NCBI GenBank assembly: GCA_965153355.1 | Contig: OZ231126.1 | Coordinates: 71,424,001 to 71,488,000 of the forward strand | Reading direction: 5' to 3' | Length of the DNA stretch: 64,000 bases | From: Flaccisagitta enflata | Lineage: Eukaryota; Chaetognatha; Sagittoidea; Aphragmophora | In this document: one piece after another, positions 24,218 to 34,867 of the stretch | Layout: the number at the start of each line of letters is the position of its first letter | Numbering within the stretch: the stretch's first letter is position 1 | The notes under the pieces: model-generated | Database searches by the model: none | The model's input: only the letters and a program-made list of their open reading frames with translations | What the model was told of the DNA's origin: nothing | Made by a program: the position numbers and the translations under genes

Positions 24218-24990
24218 GGGCAGCGGCCCCAAAGGGGACGAAGTCCTGTAGAACACAGGGGGAATCTGTCCGTCCGTACATACGTACGTCCGTCCCCCCC
24301 CCCAGCTCCATCCTCAGGGCTTTGTCTCCTTTGGGGCCCAAATCTAAACTGTATGGCTCAAATCCAAGCAAAATAGCCCAAATCCAAGCAAAATGGTCCT
24401 AATCTGGCTAAAAAACCTGAATTCTGGTCTGAATTCTATCATTTTAGACCTAGATTTTGGCTTCTGGTACTTAAATTCTGGCTTCTAAAACCCACATCCT
24501 AGCATTAGAGACCCAGATTCTGGCCTCTGGGACCCAGATTCTGGCCTCTAAGACCTAAATCCTAGTCTCAGAGACCCAAATCCTGGCCTTAGAGACTCAA
24601 CTCCTGGCCTCTGAGTCCGAGAAATTGGTCTCTAAGACCAAATGTTGGCCCTCGAGACCAATATCCTGGCCTGCTCCCTTCTCGACCTAACCTACAAACT
24701 ACTCATGAAGGGCATGGGTAAAGTTCTCCAAATACTGCATTTTATCATCTCTCCATGTTATTCAATGAGAGTTTGAATAACCTGGCATCCTGAACAGAAG
24801 GAAGTCAGACTGAAGGACGGACAGACGGACGGACGGACAGATTCTCCCTGTGTTCTACAGGACTTCGTCCCCTTCGGGGCCGCTACCCTGCTCCCCCTCA
24901 ACATAAATCACATACTGCTCAAGTAGGGCACGGGTACCGCTGACCACTTACTGCCTTTGGGCTGCTATTCCCCTGTAAATTCTTGCCCGG
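24218..24990. mobile_element. Family B element: long inverted ends around a ~21-30 bp minisatellite
   Basis: Left end GGCAGCGGCCCCAAAGGGGA, then CGAAGTCCTGTAGAACACAG and a GTCCGTCCG tract; right end the inverse (GGACGGACAG...CTGTGTTCTACAGGACTTCG then TCCCCTTCGGGGCCGC). GGCCCC-nn(n)-GGGG makes a small hairpin at each end. The interior (about 24300-24680) is a diverged repeat of GACCCAGATTCTGGCCTCTG. Beyond the right end comes gggtaccgctgaccac, which also follows other family B ends. Confidence 0.7.
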
Positions 24991-25900
24991 GGCTGGGCCA
25001 CCACCTCCTGATCGCCCCCTTGCGCTGCCTTAAAGGCACGCTTATGCCTTGCAATATATAACTCGGCATATCTCTTTTGACATACGGTAGATAATGATCT
25101 ATTTGTTTTACTTCATAGAGTTAAAATTGAAACGCGTTCTGAAAAAAACTCGCCCCGGGAAGTGTCTAGACTCACGACAGGCGTAAATCACCACCGATCT
25201 AGGCTTTCTTGGGTTTGTTTGATAGAGATTTGTTTTCTCTCGCGACTTTTGCTTACTAGAATTGTTATTTGTTTGTTTGAAATAGATGAGAGGTACAAAT
25301 ATAAAAACGATTCACGACTGACAAACACAACTTTACGTTCAGAGTTAGAGTCCAGGGACTGAAAGGTCAACCACAGAGCAGTCACTTGAAATCATTTTTT
25401 AATGAAAGCATTTTGTCTATATTATGGTCAAAACCATTTTTGTTCATGACAACCCTCAATTTTTGAGGTTATATCACTTTTTTAACTCGATCTACTTCAT
25501 CATGAGTAGGAACACCTAATGTAAAGCGACTTTTTAAGAGGCGTTTTCTGCGTCACTCTGCGTGTCTCTCTCTGCTTTGGTAAGTTGTGCATGTGTATAA
25601 CAAAGAAATGAGGACGATTTATTTCTTAATCAAATTGCATTTTATCTAGGGTTGCGAGTAGCCACACTCAAACTAATGCCTGCTCTACTACCGGACAATC
25701 TCCAAAAATTGTTTTTACTTTGGTTTTATACATTTTTTGTAAAAAAGTTGACGCGCAATGATACATGTGAACTGAGACTTGGACTCTGAAAAAAAAGTGT
25801 GGGGGTGAGTTCTAGAAAATAAGCGTACAATTCATTGACCATATTTTCTTGTCATTTTTGTTAATGAAAAACAATATAACTTGAAAACGATGTAAGCTGG
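24991..25900. other. Unannotated unique sequence
   Basis: No coding sequence, microsatellite or repeat end that I can support. The sequence is AT-rich with homopolymer runs, consistent with intergenic DNA or a large intron. Confidence 0.5.
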
Positions 25901-25933
25901 AGATTTATGGTCCCCCTAGTTTTTTTCGCGGCT

Positions 25934-26173
25934 TCATGTTTCGCAGGTGGAAAAAAAATCCATGTTCGGAAGCGTCAGGAAGCAACTCTTACTTCTTTGC
26001 CTACATACGGAGCATTCTACTTTCCCGTCGTCCGATGGTCCCTCACAGATCTTCTCGTGATTTCTCAATTTCACCTCCTGACTGAAGATTTTCTTGCATC
26101 TTTCATGCATGCTTTTGGTGTGGATCGCGAGGCCCGCCTTCAATCTACACACCTTTCCACAGTATTCACACAC
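25934..26173 (-). pseudogene. C2H2 zinc-finger fragment, probably from a retroelement
   Basis: The minus strand reads CEYCGKVCRLKAGLAIHTKS then MHERCKKIFSQEVKLRNHEK and ICEG, later VECSVCRQRSKS. CxxCGxxCxxxxGLxxHxxxxH is a C2H2 knuckle of the kind often carried by retrotransposon proteins, and a second possible finger (C..., H, C) follows. The sequence just upstream on this strand (gcacgggttccgctgaccatctaacgcttttgcg) is the module that also sits beside family B ends at about 24950, 29515, 30150, 47750 and 50090, so finger and module probably come from the same element. No catalytic domain is visible. Confidence 0.4.
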
Positions 26174-26189
26174 AATAGTCGCAAAAGCG

Positions 26190-26530
26190 TTAGATGGTCA
26201 GCGGAACCCGTGCCCTGCCTAAGTCGGTTGTGGTTGAAGTTGAGGGGGGGAGCAGGGCAGCGGCCCCAAAGGGGTTGATGACCTATGCTTTCACACATAT
26301 GGGGGATTTTCTCCTCCTCCTCCTCCTCCGTCCCTCCCCCTCAAATCCCAGTCCCGAGGCCCAAATTCCAGTCTCAAGGCCCAAATCCCAGTCTTGAGGC
26401 CAAAATCCCAGCCTCAAGACCCAAATTCTAGCCTCAAGGCCTAAATCCTAGCCTGCAAGCTGAGATTTGGGCCTCAAGGCCGGGATCTGGGCTTCTTGGC
26501 TGTGATTTTGAACTTGATGCTGAGATTCCT
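26190..26530. mobile_element. Family B element, partial
   Basis: agggcagcggccccaaaggggttgatgacctatgc marks one end; then CTCCTCCTCC and about nine diverged 21-bp units (caaatcccagtctcaaggcc). The opposite end is not found before the triplet tract at 26672. Confidence 0.6.
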
Positions 26531-26669
26531 CCCTACTCCGTGACCCATAAAAAAGACGGATCGGTGTTAAAACTCTCGTTTGTCCTCCTATCCTCGTCTT
26601 CTCAGGCCCCTTCGTCCAGTTTTGCCCGCTGTCGCCGCTCGGAGGCTCGGAGGCTCGGACGCACAAACA

Positions 26670-26812
<143 letters not shown>

Positions 26813-27174
26813 GCACAATCTTTATGCTACTCGGTAGTGCACCACTCGAATTTCTGGGCAGAATTGCCTCTACAGTTTGGGTGATCCCCAGTAAGAAAAT
26901 GGAAAGGTTAATCTGAATGTCAAAATAATCCCCTAATATTAGTAATAAAACCCGTCATCACCCTCTCTCTCTCTCTCTCTGTCTCAGTCTGTCTCACTCT
27001 GTTTGCTCGCGGTTCAGATGCGATTTTGTGTCTTTCTTTTTTGTCTTCTTGGCTGCAATTCTCCTCATCTTATGTGTGCCCTGAGCTTACATGTGGGTCT
27101 GAACATCTCTCTGTCTGTATTTCTGTCTCTTCGTATGTCTCTGTTTCTTCTTGACGGGAACTCTTTCTCTCTTT

Positions 27175-27317
<143 letters not shown>

Positions 27318-27330
27318 TGTTTGGACTTAG

Positions 27331-27385
27331 TGACAATTCAGCGGATTCCTATTCCTGGTCGCATTTTCGGTCTTTCTGCCATTAG
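27331..27385 (+). CDS. Candidate last exon of gene A (weak)
   Basis: Directly after a (CT)n tract and ttggacttag| there is a frame that fits the phase-2 end of exon 9: the first base completes an AGT codon, then DNSADSYSWSHFRSFCH and a TAG stop at 27383-27385. It lies about 21 kb downstream, beyond the satellite. The fit rests only on phase, acceptor quality and composition (Ser/Asn/Asp as in exon 9). A different frame, running to 27458, is also open, so this is a guess. Confidence 0.22.
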
Positions 27386-28668
27386 GCTGATGGGCTCTGG
27401 GGGAATGTCAAGGGAATGTCAAGGTCCAGGGACAAATACAGCCCGGATGAGAGGCTAAAAAAAATAGGGTTGTCAGTTTTCTTTTTTTGTTCAGACTGTC
27501 TGCCTGTCCAGCGTACTGCCTGTAGTCTTGTGTGTCTGACTGTCTGTCTCTGTCTCCGTTATTCTGTACCTCTATCTACCTGTGGGGCTATCTGTTTGAC
27601 TGTTGGTCTGTTTATCTGCTTGTCTGTTTATCTGATTAACTGTTTAACTGTTTAACTGTTTATCTGTTTTTTCAGTTTACCATTTTTTCAGTTTATCCTG
27701 ACTTAATACAGCGTATTCTCGACCTGACCGACCGATCGACTTTCAAGGAGCCGCGTGTCGGTTCACTAAACCGACCCTCTTGGGAGAAAAAAATCAACAA
27801 AATTGCATTCGGATATGTAAAATTGAAACTCGACCCAACATCAAAGATTGGAAAAAAAACGCGAATAACGAATGTTTTAAATGGCCGCATACGCGCATCT
27901 CATAAATCAAGTCCTGTCACAGCCGGGTGTAACGAAAACATTGCATCGTTCGGAATAAATGAAACCGATAGTCAATCCGTTGTCCCTTTAGGATGAAGAG
28001 GGGAAGTGAACAAAGGAAGAATAAACAAGGCCAATTAGGCTTATATGCATGTGCGCCGACCGACCAACAGACCGACCGACCAACCAACCAATCAACTGAC
28101 CAACCGACCGACGGACACAGCCACCTATTGACGTGCGTTGGGGCTTGTAAAAAGCCATCAAGGGAAAGAGAAGGGTTGATATGGAATGAAGTGGAATTCG
28201 CCAAAATTAAAAAGCTAATTTGCATAATGCAATCATGTTGTTACAACGACACAAACATGAATGCAGCTGCTCAAAATTGTAATCATCATCTTGCACGATT
28301 GTTTTTTAGACGTTGGAAACTATTTTCGGTTAGTAAACCTTTTTGATCATATCTTCAAATAATCCTCACAGCTTCAAGACGTGCCAAGTTCTTAATCCAA
28401 TAAATCGACCTATTTCTTAAATATTCAAAATCTCATATGTATGGGCGTAATTCGTGTTAACGTGCGTGTCTGCCATTGTCCATTCGAGGAGCGACCTGGT
28501 TTTCGCGGCACGGAATAACTACGCCACGTGGGTAGTCCATCGGCGTTGAAATGAATAGGTATCATGGGAATAGAAACGGCCTTAACCTTAACATCGTGAA
28601 GGGTGATACTTGACATTCTATCCACGAAATCATAGCCAGAAACTCATTTCGGGATTTACTACACTCGA

Positions 28669-28670
<2 letters not shown>
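27386..28670. other. Unique sequence with TCTG-rich and family A fragments
   Basis: TGTC/TGTT-rich degenerate repeats at 27490-27680, then at about 28009-28152 a diverged family A copy on the minus strand (acaaggcc, GACC-type core, cacagcc..ttgacgtgcgttggggc). No gene recognised. Confidence 0.5.
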
Positions 28671-28759
<89 letters not shown>

Positions 28760-28761
28760 GA
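28671..28761. repeat. (GTT)n microsatellite
   Basis: About 30 uninterrupted GTT units. Confidence 0.92.
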
Positions 28762-29392
28762 TGGTGTGAAGTCGGTGGCATCGTCTGCTCATGTATGAAC
28801 CACGTTTCGTAAAGCGAAAACAACGAAAAACTCAAAACCAAAAACCCCAAAAGACACGTTTTATCAGGATTTATATGGTTAACTTTCGGTCATATCCGAT
28901 TTTAAGTCCTTTGAAACCTCAAATGCACGATTGGATGAAACATGGACAGATGGACAAGGACAAGGACAAGGACAAGGACGGATGGGGGGGGGGGGTTATT
29001 CTGAAAGGGGACGAAAAAAAAGATTGACGAAGCAGGACATATATGCCTAGAGGGTAAGAGCTCCAAAAAATCAAATTTAAAAGGGACAGGAGGACCATAA
29101 AATAGGCCGCAATTTACATACAAACGAGGGCGAGGGCTAAAAAGAGGGCCAACGAGCTTTTTTAAGGGAAAGGGGGGGGGCGATCCGGTCTCAAGCCAAA
29201 AAACTTTGATCCGAAGATTTTTTCTTTTCTTTTTTTTTTTTTTTTTTTTTTTTTATGTATCGTTTTAGGAAGAAAGAGACCGCGAAAGATCACGAGATCG
29301 AAGGAGAGTGAGGGACCGAGACAGGGTCCGTTGACAAAAGTTAGAAACATTTATCTTTTTTTTTTTTCCATTTTTCGGCATTTCTTTTTCAA
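28762..29392. other. Unique sequence with short homopolymers
   Basis: Contains (GGACAA)n at 28948-28980 and G and T homopolymers at about 28984 and 29230. No coding sequence supported. Confidence 0.5.
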
Positions 29393-29445
29393 AAAACAAG
29401 GCCGGATACACGGCTACCCCGGTCGCGTGCGGGTGGGCAGCGGCC
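29393..29445 (-). mobile_element. Family A end fragment
   Basis: aacaaggccggatacacggc followed by taccccggtcgcgtgcgggtgggcagcgg: the GGCCG...CGGCC-type terminus and the subterminal GTCGCGTGC motif of family A, with the rest missing. Confidence 0.65.
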
Positions 29446-29509
29446 ATAATTGAGGTCACCAGATCATTTGGGCAGGAGCAGTAAGGCCAACAAGTCATCC
29501 AAGTATCGC

Positions 29510-30190
29510 ACATGGTCAGCGGTACCCGATGCCCTGCTTAGAGTGACTAGCTGAAGAAGTGGAGTGAGAGCAGGGCAGCAGCCCCAAAGGGCCAATGTCC
29601 TATAAGACACAGGGGTGAATTTCCATATATCCTGAGAGGGCATATATGGGGTAATTTTCCGTGATATTCATTGGGAATTTTGCATTTTTTGGGCAGCGGC
29701 CCCGAAGGGGACGATGTCCTGTAGAACACAGGGGGACTTTCGTTCGTCCGTTCGTGCGTCCCCCCCCAGGCCCTCTCAGGCCTGAAATCTGCCCTCTCAG
29801 GACTGAAATTTACCCTCTCAGACCTGAAATATGCATTTTCAGGCCTTGAATCTGCCCTCTCAGTTCTGAAATCTGCACTCTCAGGCATTGAATCTGCCCT
29901 CTCAGGCCTGAATTTTGCCCTCTCAGGTCTGAAATCCGCCCTCTCAGGCCCTCTCAGGCCTTATGTTTCCCCTCCCAGCCTGAGAAGGCAGATTTTAGGC
30001 CTGAGAGGGCAGATTTCAGGCCTGAGAGGGCCTGGGGGAGACAGACGGACAAACGGACAAACAAAAGTCCCCCTGTGTTCTACAGGACATCGTCCCCTTC
30101 GGGGCCGCTGCCCTGCTTCCCCTCACTTTAATTCACAATCAGGCAAAGCAGGGCAACGGGTATCGCTGACCACATATTGCCCTTGGGCGA
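29510..30190. mobile_element. Family B elements with (ccctctcaggcctgaaatctg) minisatellite
   Basis: A first end at 29568-29620 (gcagggcagcagccccaaag, tgtcctataagacacagg), then a full element from 29692 (gggcagcggccccgaagggg, cgatgtcctgtagaacacag) to 30112 in inverse order. The interior is about ten copies of a 21-bp unit ccctctcaggcctgaaatctg, inverted near 29980. gggtatcgctgaccac follows at 30158. Confidence 0.75.
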
Positions 30191-30234
30191 CCTGTTTCAA
30201 TTTTTTGCCAATTTGCCATGTTATTCAATGGGAA

Positions 30235-30890
30235 TTTGAGGCATGAGAGGCTGGGTTTAAGGCCCAAGAGGCTGGATTTGAGGCCCAAGAGGCTGGATTT
30301 GAGGCTTGAGAGGTAGGATTTGAGGCCTGTGAGGCTGGATTTGAGGCCTGAACGGCTGGATTTGAGGCCTGAGAGGCCAGATTTGAGGCCTGAGAGGCCA
30401 GATTTGAGGCCTGAGAGGCTGGATTTGAGGCCTGAGAGGCTGGGTTTGAGGCCTGAAAGGCTAGATTTGAGGCCTGAGAGGCCAGATTTGAGGCCTGAGA
30501 GGCCAGATTTGAGGCCTGAGAGGCTGGATTTGAGGCCTGAGAGGCTGGGTTTGAGGCCTGAAAGGCTAGATTTGAGACCTGAGAGGCCAGATTTGAGGCC
30601 TGAGAGGCCAGATTTGAGGCCTGAGAGGCCAGATTTGAGGCCTGAGAGGCTGGGTTTGAGGCCTGAAAGGCTAGATTTGAGGCCTGAGAGGCCAGATTTG
30701 AGGCCTGAGAGGCCAGATTTGAGGCCTGAGAGGCTGGATTTGAGGCCTGAGAGGCTGGGTTTGAGGCCTGAAAGGCTAGATTTGAGGCCTGAGAGGCCAG
30801 ATTTGAGGCCTGAGAGGCCAGATTTGAGGCCTGAGAGGCTGTATTTGAGGCCTGAGAGGCTGGATTTGACGCCTGAGAGGCTTGAGAAGC
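30235..30890. repeat. 21-bp minisatellite with a 105-bp higher-order period
   Basis: About 31 copies of gaggcctgagaggctggattt. Five variant units (gcc, gcc, gctgga, gctggg, gctaga types) repeat in order: the ctagattt variant recurs at 30461, 30566, 30671 and 30776, exactly 105 bp apart. Because 21 is a multiple of 3, both strands stay open (LSGLKS-type on minus, RPERLDL-type on plus); these ORFs are not considered genes. Confidence 0.92.
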
Positions 30891-31005
30891 TTCGGAGGGG
30901 GGGACGTATGGACGTACGTACGTACGGACGGATGGACGTAAGGAAATTCACCCCTGTGTCCTACAGGACATCGGCCCTTTGGGGCCGCTGCCCAAAAACC
31001 GCAAA
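30891..31005. mobile_element. Family B terminal region bordering the 21-bp minisatellite
   Basis: GGACGTACGTACG tract, then cacccctgtgtcctacagga, catcggccctttggggccgc: the family B inverted end closing the minisatellite block at 30235-30890. Confidence 0.7.
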
Positions 31006-31009
31006 AACC

Positions 31010-31144
31010 CTAAAAAAGTAAAGTGTGACGGACGGACCAACGGACGGACTGATGGACCGACGGATGGATTGACGGACTGACGGACCGACGGACCGACCGA
31101 CCGACCGACAAAACGGGGTGTAGAGTCGCGTAGCATGCGACTGA
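31010..31144 (-). mobile_element. Family A element, truncated
   Basis: aaagtaaagtgtgacggacg, a GGAC/GACC core, cggggtgtagagtcgcg and the hairpin GTCGCG-TAGCA-TGCGAC followed by TGAAAAA. Joined directly to the family B end at 31005. Confidence 0.65.
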
Positions 31145-31146
31145 AA

Positions 31147-31290
31147 AAAAGAAGAAGAAGAAGAAGAGGAAGAAGAAGGAAAAGAAAAAGAAAAAGGAAG
31201 AAGAAGAAGAAGAAGAAGAAGAAGAAGAAGAAGAAGAAGAAGAAGAAGAAGAAGCAGAAGCAGAAGCAGAAGCAGAAGAAGAAGAAGAAG
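31147..31290. repeat. (GAA)n microsatellite
   Basis: GAA with AAAG and GCA interruptions, about 145 bp, starting right at the hairpin end of the preceding family A element. Confidence 0.9.
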
Positions 31291-31533
31291 GAGTAAGGAT
31301 CACATAAAGTTCAAAAGAAATTGAGACATTTATGTGGAAAACAGGAAAGCTTTTTTTTTTCTTTTGCGGAAGGAGAAGAAAAAAATCAAAGAGGCGAAAC
31401 AAATTTTTGTTTTTTCTTTTCTTAAGAAGTGGAAGAAATATTTCTTTTTAAAGAAAACATCAAAAACATCAAAAACCTCAAAACCGACAATCATGCAACA
31501 TCTCCTGAGAATGGTACAGAAATATAAACGCTG

Positions 31534-31710
31534 TTTTTAGTTGCGGACACGCAACTCTATAAGAGGCTTTGTCCATCGGTCGGTCGGTCGGTCGGTTGGT
31601 TGGTTGGTCGGTCAGTCCGTCCATCACGCTCGAGTTGAAAAGTGGGAAAACGCGCATTTCCGCCCCTGCCCACCCGTCCGCAACTGGTGGCCGTGTATTT
31701 GGCCTTGTTC
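31534..31710 (+). mobile_element. Family A element, both ends present
   Basis: Starts TTTTTAGTTGCGGACACGCA (perfect hairpin AGTTGCG-GACA-CGCAACT), CTCTATAAGAGGC, (GGTC)n core, GAAAAGTGGGAAAACGCGCA, then CCCACCCGTCCGCAACTGG and ends GGCCGTGTATTTGGCCTTGT. The subterminal GTCCGCAACT is the inverse complement of AGTTGCGGAC at the start. Confidence 0.8.
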
Positions 31711-31901
31711 ACTGTTCTAGTCATTAATCTGAACCAAACTGCTTCTCAGCTGGTTCGCATACTCTCAAGCTTCCAACATTACAATTTGATTTTCTCGTTT
31801 CTGAACATGTTGTAATTTGATTGTTGCTTATTTCCATTATCTAATAACTGCTCTATGATGGATTTTTGGCTCATTTGCGACCCATCCGGAAAAAAAGATT
31901 G

Positions 31902-32216
31902 CAGGGGTGTATATAATTGAGCGGCTTTTGATTTTATTCCCCCCCTACCTTTGATTTTCTTCCCTGCGACACGTTGTGTCGAATTACAAAATATGTGATT
32001 TTCTTCCCCACAAAACAATAAAACAGTATATTATAGGTTTAGATAGTGTTAAAATGTGTTGTAGTGATCAGACACTACCATTTGGAACTATCAAAAATAT
32101 TAAATCTTCAAAAAATTTTCTTTCTTCTTCTTTTTTAGCTTTTGATTTTTTCCCCATCTTTGATTTTATTCCCCCCCCCCCCACGGGGGGGGGGATTACT
32201 CAACTTTACACGCCTG
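31902..32216. mobile_element. Small inverted-repeat element with TTTGATTTTATTCCCC repeats
   Basis: Left end CAGGGGTGTATATAATTGAG and right end (reverse strand) CAGGCGTGTAAAGTTGAG are imperfect inverted repeats. Inside, the word tttgattttattcccc recurs with small changes. No protein. Superfamily unclear. Confidence 0.45.
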
Positions 32217-32493
32217 AAAGATTGAGATCAATTATGATCGCGTAGAGTAGATACCCCGGAGAAATACATTTCATTTCATTTCATTAACAACACCCGCGGT
32301 TGTCCATCCCATAACGGACATAAGAACTGATAGACCGATCATTTGAAAATAAACATTAATGATTATCACTACTAATATTCTTGTATTTCTCTAACACAAG
32401 TTGTCATGCAGCAGTACCCAGCAAGGTTTTCTCAAAAAAAATGGACGGCTTTTGTTTAAATACCTTTTTGGAAGCAACTTTTTGATTTGGGTA

Positions 32494-33097
32494 CCATCTT
32501 GGCCATAAATATGGAAACAGCTAAAAAGTGTCATAACTCGCTCAATTTTCATCGCAGAGAGATGATTTTTTTTTCAAAATTCGCGTCTGCGAAAGATCTA
32601 TCGAATGAGACCAAGCTGGTTCCTGTATCTTTATTTGTTTAGAAATGAGAGCCGAAAGAAGAAAGCATATGCTTTTTGCAGGAGGAAAGAAATGGAGGAA
32701 AAAAAGTCATAAATATGGAAACAGCTAAAAAGTGTCATAACTCGCTCAATTTTCATCGCAGAGAGATGACTTTTTTTTTCAAAATTCGCGTCTGCGAAAG
32801 ATCTATCGAATGAGACCAAGCTGGTTCCTGTATCTTTATTCGTTTAGAAATGAGAGCCGAAAGAAGAAAGCATATGTCATAACTCGCTCAATTTTCATCG
32901 CGCAAAAGGTTTGGGACAACATCACTCCGGCGTACCTCCAGTCTCTCTACGAATCGATGCCACGGCGCATGCAGGCGGTGGTCGATGCCCAAGGCGGTCA
33001 CACAAAATACTAGATACGTTTTGATATGTTTGTCGTTCAATTCTAGTCAATAAATCAACTTATACACTAACTGTTTCCATATTTATGGCCAAGATGG
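32494..33097 (+). mobile_element. Mariner-like element with perfect 27-bp inverted ends and TA target site
   Basis: The left end starting CCATCTTGGCCATAAATATG is repeated exactly, inverted, at 33071-33097, over 27 bp. TA borders both ends (32492-32493 and 33098-33099). A left block of about 190 bp (ataaatatggaaacagc...gaaagaagaaagcatatg) is tandemly duplicated (32506-32672 and 32709-32875). The right part keeps the end of a transposase. Inverted ends being identical suggests fairly recent mobility. Confidence 0.85.
32903..33013 (+). pseudogene. Tc1/mariner transposase C-terminus
   Basis: Frame CAA AAG to TAG reads QKVWDNITPAYLQSLYESMP then RRMQAVVDAQGGHTKY. This is the standard C-terminal tail of Tc1-type transposases (W..I.P..L..L..SMPRR...V..A.GG.TKY). 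The DDE catalytic part is deleted and replaced by duplicated left-end sequence, so the element cannot move itself. Confidence 0.85.
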
Positions 33098-33107
33098 TAA
33101 GTGAGAG

Positions 33108-33182
33108 TTTTGGGTTAGGGATGGGTTATGGGATGGTTTTGGAGTTAGGGTTAGGGATACGGCTAGCGTTAGGGCTAGGGGA
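33108..33182. repeat. Degenerate TTAGGG-type interstitial repeats
   Basis: gggttagggatgggttatgg, then gttagggttagggatacggc and gttagggctagggg: several exact and near TTAGGG units directly beside the right end of the mariner element. Agrees with, but does not prove, a genome with TTAGGG telomeres. Confidence 0.6.
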
Positions 33183-34000
33183 GGATTGTTCTTTATTTAT
33201 CACTACCGGAATATGATCGAATTAAAGCTTCGCCAAAAGCGGGATATTAGCAAAAAGCAAAAGACGTCAGATTTGAACTGGAAATTTCCCCCACCAAAAA
33301 GTTCATAGTGACATAGAGAACTTAGCCCGCGAGAAAAAGTTAGGGAGCTTATCGCGCCTATTCCAGCGTCCCAGAATATCCATGCGCGCTCAAAGCGTGG
33401 AGTGGTCTACAGCCGACTCTCTCCTGGCATTTCGAATCCCCTGAGTCTCTTCTTTTGGGATTTTTCTTTTCATGGGTTGTATGGGCGCAGTTCTTTTCTA
33501 CCCGATTCTTCTGCCCGGGTTATCGATGCCTGGTTAAGTGTCTGGCTGTTGGACCGATGTGGTCACACGGCATGAGATGCTCCGCTTAAATATCCCTCAT
33601 CCTCGAGAATTTATACCCAGGAAAATTCGGCCGCGTAATGGCATCAGCTGAGACACGGCCTTTCCACGCACCCCTGTCGGTCAATCATCTTTGCTCTTAC
33701 CAAATAGTTTCAGTAAAACAACATAGAATTTAAATCGTTTTGTTTTTAATAAATCTTTTTTATGTTTCGGTATTTCTAACGCTTCTACGAGAGTAGAGCA
33801 GATATGATTTATAAGTATCGGCAATATGCAAATGTATTCAAAGTGAAAACCATTGGCGCATAATCAAGGATCACTTAGTTGGATATATCTATATAGGTAC
33901 CTACTGTTTTATGAAGAATCATGGAATGAGCAGAGTTTATAATCTGATTACAAATAAAGGCGGCTCTCGCCGACCGGAAAAAAAGTTGTAAATGGGAGTC
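33183..34000. other. Unique sequence, no gene recognised
   Basis: Moderately GC-rich around 33290-33690. A TTCGAATCCCC word at about 33434 resembles a pol III B box, but no tRNA fold is evident. The end (33960-33985, aggcggctctcgccgaccgg) is the inverse of a motif at 2838-2878. Confidence 0.45.
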
Positions 34001-34001
34001 T

Positions 34002-34196
34002 CTTTTTAATTGCGGACATGCAACTCTATAAGAGCCTTTGTCCGACGGTTGGTCCGTCGTTCTGTCCGTCGGTCTGTCCGTCAGTCGGTCCGTCGGTCTG
34101 TCTGTCCGTAAACATGAGTCGAAAAGTGTGAAAATGCGCATTTCCGCCCCTGCCCACCCGTCCGCAACTGGTATTGGCCGTGTATCCGGCCTTGTT
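34002..34196 (+). mobile_element. Family A element, both ends present
   Basis: tttttaattgcggacatgca start (hairpin with mismatches), ctataagagcctttgtccg, (GTCC/GTCG)n core, gaaaagtgtgaaaatgcgca, cccacccgtccgcaactgg, end ggccgtgtatccggccttgt. GTCCGCAACT at the far end pairs with the near-end stem. Confidence 0.78.
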
Positions 34197-34227
34197 TTCT
34201 ATATTTCTCGGAAGTCGACAAACGGAA

Positions 34228-34246
34228 CGTTTGTTGTTGTTGTTGC

Positions 34247-34331
<85 letters not shown>

Positions 34332-34368
34332 GCTTTTGTTTTGTTGTTATTGTCGTTTGCATCATTCG

Positions 34369-34458
<90 letters not shown>

Positions 34459-34480
34459 CTTTTGTTTTTTTGTATTGTCG
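34228..34480. repeat. (GTT)n microsatellite, long and interrupted
   Basis: Two ~100-bp (GTT)n blocks split by a short non-repeat spacer at 34332-34366, with further GTT-rich sequence to 34605. Confidence 0.92.
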
Positions 34481-34550
34481 TTTGCATTGTTGTTGTTGTT
34501 GTTATTGTCGTTTGCGTTATTGTTATTGTTGTTGTTGTTGTAATTATTGA

Positions 34551-34585
<35 letters not shown>

Positions 34586-34867
34586 TCGCTTTTGTTGCTG
34601 TTGTTGTTTTGCTCTCGGAACAAAACAAAGGAAGGACAACACGGAATAAAGAGAAGAAAGTGTAACAAACAAGGTCAAGTGGTAAAACTCGTGCTCGTCA
34701 TCTTCAAGATTAACCTTGAGCAAAATTTGACATTGATATACCTACATAGTGCATATACTTGCAAAAATCTTCGAATTCATCCATTTTACGAAACTGAATA
34801 AACAATCGTTTGGACTGACCGACTAAAGAGTATTGATTCAATTTGATATCCTCTTTCGGGCGAGAAA

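Noticed and set aside
29161-29350. Minus-strand ORF with poly-Lys near 29220-29260
   Set aside because: Translation of a T homopolymer in otherwise unique, non-coding-looking sequence.
30235-30890. CRISPR-like regular repeats
   Set aside because: There are no unique spacers; units abut head to tail, and the sequence is eukaryotic.
30139-31021. 270- and 233-codon ORFs with LSGLKS and RPERLDL heptads
   Set aside because: A 21-bp minisatellite is open in every frame lacking a stop in the unit; both strands are open at once and the frames run into transposon ends.
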